Below are positions 62,955 to 64,000 of a DNA stretch of 64,000 nucleotides, piece by piece; within the stretch, counting starts at the first letter, position 1; each line of letters starts with the position of its first letter. The translations under genes and the position numbers were made by a program. A model generated the notes under the pieces. That model saw nothing but the letters and a program-made list of their open reading frames with translations. It was not told the origin of the DNA and did not search any database. The DNA comes from Globisporangium splendens. Taxonomy: Eukaryota > Oomycota > Peronosporomycetes > Pythiales > Pythiaceae. Location: assembly GCA_006386115.1 (NCBI GenBank), contig VFIW01000025.1, positions 1 through 64,000 on the forward strand, read 5' to 3'.

Positions 62955-64000
62955 ATGGACCGATCGCCGGGCGCTGCCTTCAACGAAATCTGCTCACCGG
63001 CAGCACCGGATACGCACAAGTCGTTGCACCCCATCCAGCGTGAATCGGCAGCCAGCTCATTCAAGCCAACATGGGCACTTTATATGAGTGTCTTAGTCGC
63101 GCTCATGTTGCCGTTCCAGTTCGGTTGGTCGCTCTCGCAGCTCAACTTGTCCACCTTTGCGAGTCAAAGCGACTGTGACGCTCGTCCTGTGGCTGATGGA
63201 ACATGCCTCATGTTCCCGGGACACACCAAGGCCGAATGGACCTACGTCGTCAATGCCTGGATCGTCGGTGGTATGATCGGAAGTCTCTCGTGCGGCAGTC
63301 TCGCTGACAAGTACGGACGACGAAAAGTTCTCATGGCGAGCTCGCTGTTCATGATTGTTGGTGGCGCTATCCAAGCGAGTACATCCAGCATCTCTGTATT
63401 CATTGTCGGTCGAGTGATTGCTGGTGTGTCGTCGGGAACTGCTACAGGCTTGGTGGGAGGATACGTCAACGAGATTGCGCCTCCAAGTCTTCGAAAAACG
63501 CTCAGTGCGGGTCTGCAAATCTCTGTCTCAACTGGGACTTTGCTCGTGGTCTGCACCTTCTTCTTTGCTAACACCAGCAGCGGATGGCGCTATATCGCAG
63601 GCTTTCCCATCACATACGGTGCCACGTTCCTGCTCCTCGCATCGTTTTTCCTTGTGGAGAGCCCGGCATGGCTTCTGACAAAGGGCTTTCACGACGAAGC
63701 AGCGCGAGTGATGGCTCGTATCTACGGAGAAGAGCATGTTGATGTCGCGCTCACCTGGTTCTTGCCGCCTGCGAGTGCGTCGGATATCGAAACACCGCCT
63801 GAAGGATCCGATGAAGACGAACTTGAACGGAGTCATCCCCAAAACACGATTGCGCTGTTGCTCTCACCGCTTTTCCGACGCCAGTTGGTCGCTGCCATCG
63901 GTCTTGCTTCTGCTCAGCAACTTTCCGGCATTAGCGGCGTGTTTTATTACTCATCCAGCTTCTTCCAGGATGCAGGCATTGATGATGATCGCATTGGAAG
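62955..64000 (+). CDS. Sugar transporter, major facilitator superfamily (paralogue 7, cut by window end)
   Basis: Open from ATG 62955 through the last base (348 complete codons; the 3' end is outside). N-terminal tail of about 37 aa, then WALYMSVLVALMLPFQFGWSLSQLNLSTF, SLADKYGRRKVLM, VESPAWLLTKGFHDEA, an acidic helix 6-7 loop, and QQLSGISGVFYYSSSFFQDAG. The highly conserved GINAVFYYS of helix 7 reads GISGVFYYS here, altering an Asn-Ala pair in the sugar-binding helix; this may change substrate range. Helices 1-5 come from a near-identical tract shared with paralogue 6. Confidence 0.92.
   Translation, partial: MDRSPGAAFNEICSPAAPDTHKSLHPIQRESAASSFKPTWALYMSVLVALMLPFQFGWSLSQLNLSTFASQSDCDARPVADGTCLMFPGHTKAEWTYVVNAWIVGGMIGSLSCGSLADKYGRRKVLMASSLFMIVGGAIQASTSSISVFIVGRVIAGVSSGTATGLVGGYVNEIAPPSLRKTLSAGLQISVSTGTLLVVCTFFFANTSSGWRYIAGFPITYGATFLLLASFFLVESPAWLLTKGFHDEAARVMARIYGEEHVDVALTWFLPPASASDIETPPEGSDEDELERSHPQNTIALLLSPLFRRQLVAAIGLASAQQLSGISGVFYYSSSFFQDAGIDDDRIG
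63111..63514 (+). repeat. Gene-conversion-like tract shared with 60380-60783
   Basis: About 400 bp matching transporter 6 at a constant offset of 2731 bp, with only a handful of differences (for example GCTCGT versus GCTCAT, AAACG versus ACACA near the end). Similarity drops sharply on both sides. Confidence 0.9.

Overview
The window looks like an oomycete nuclear contig of the Phytophthora/Pythium type, running inward from a subtelomere. The evidence is two elicitin genes, a START plus FYVE-like zinc-finger protein of a kind expanded in oomycetes, a GCTCATT-type initiator with flanking promoter region upstream of several genes, short spliceosomal introns, and interstitial blocks of the plant/oomycete telomere repeat (CCCTAAA on the + strand). 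I cannot fix the species.

Layout. (1) 1-12850 is subtelomeric. Four tandem units of about 2.56-2.61 kb each begin at a telomere-like CCCTAAA block, carry about 408-bp internal sub-repeats, and end in a 23-nt palindrome. They are followed by one intact-looking 496-codon gene (10358-11848, -). Its promoter and start codon lie in the same repeat family, and its last codons and stop are made of telomere-like sequence. (2) 12851-31730 is a gene-poor, transposon-scarred stretch. It holds a START/FYVE gene with one intron, two inverted copies of an RNase H fragment 15 kb apart, a broken Ty3/gypsy gag-protease, a solo LTR with its 5-bp target duplication, a truncated reverse transcriptase, a broken coiled-coil gene, and a tandem pair of secreted elicitin-like proteins. 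(3) 32055-64000 is a sugar-transporter cluster: seven intronless major-facilitator genes (the last cut by the window edge), interspersed with an HxxxDG acyltransferase, a five-exon 3-hydroxyacyl-CoA-dehydrogenase-like gene and two copies of a translation GTPase. The GTPase looks like the elongation-factor-like (EFL) type rather than canonical EF-1alpha.

The dominant structural theme is inverted duplication. One transporter is present as two 2.7-kb inverted arms (35201-37908 and 39976-42684), the GTPase as two 1.76-kb inverted arms (48885-50646 and 53221-54982), and the RNase H relic as two 0.63-kb inverted arms. The arms are nearly identical, so recent duplication, gene conversion or an assembly artefact are all possible. 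Further recombination traces are a roughly 400-bp near-identical tract shared by the last two transporters, and a promoter remnant placed directly against a 3'-flank remnant (58602-58796) where a transporter coding region seems to have been lost.

The genes suggest sugar uptake (transporters), lipid and acyl metabolism (acyltransferase, dehydrogenase-like), translation (EFL), lipid/membrane targeting (START/FYVE) and host-interaction proteins at the cell surface (elicitins). No operons, CRISPR arrays, rRNA or convincing tRNA genes were seen.
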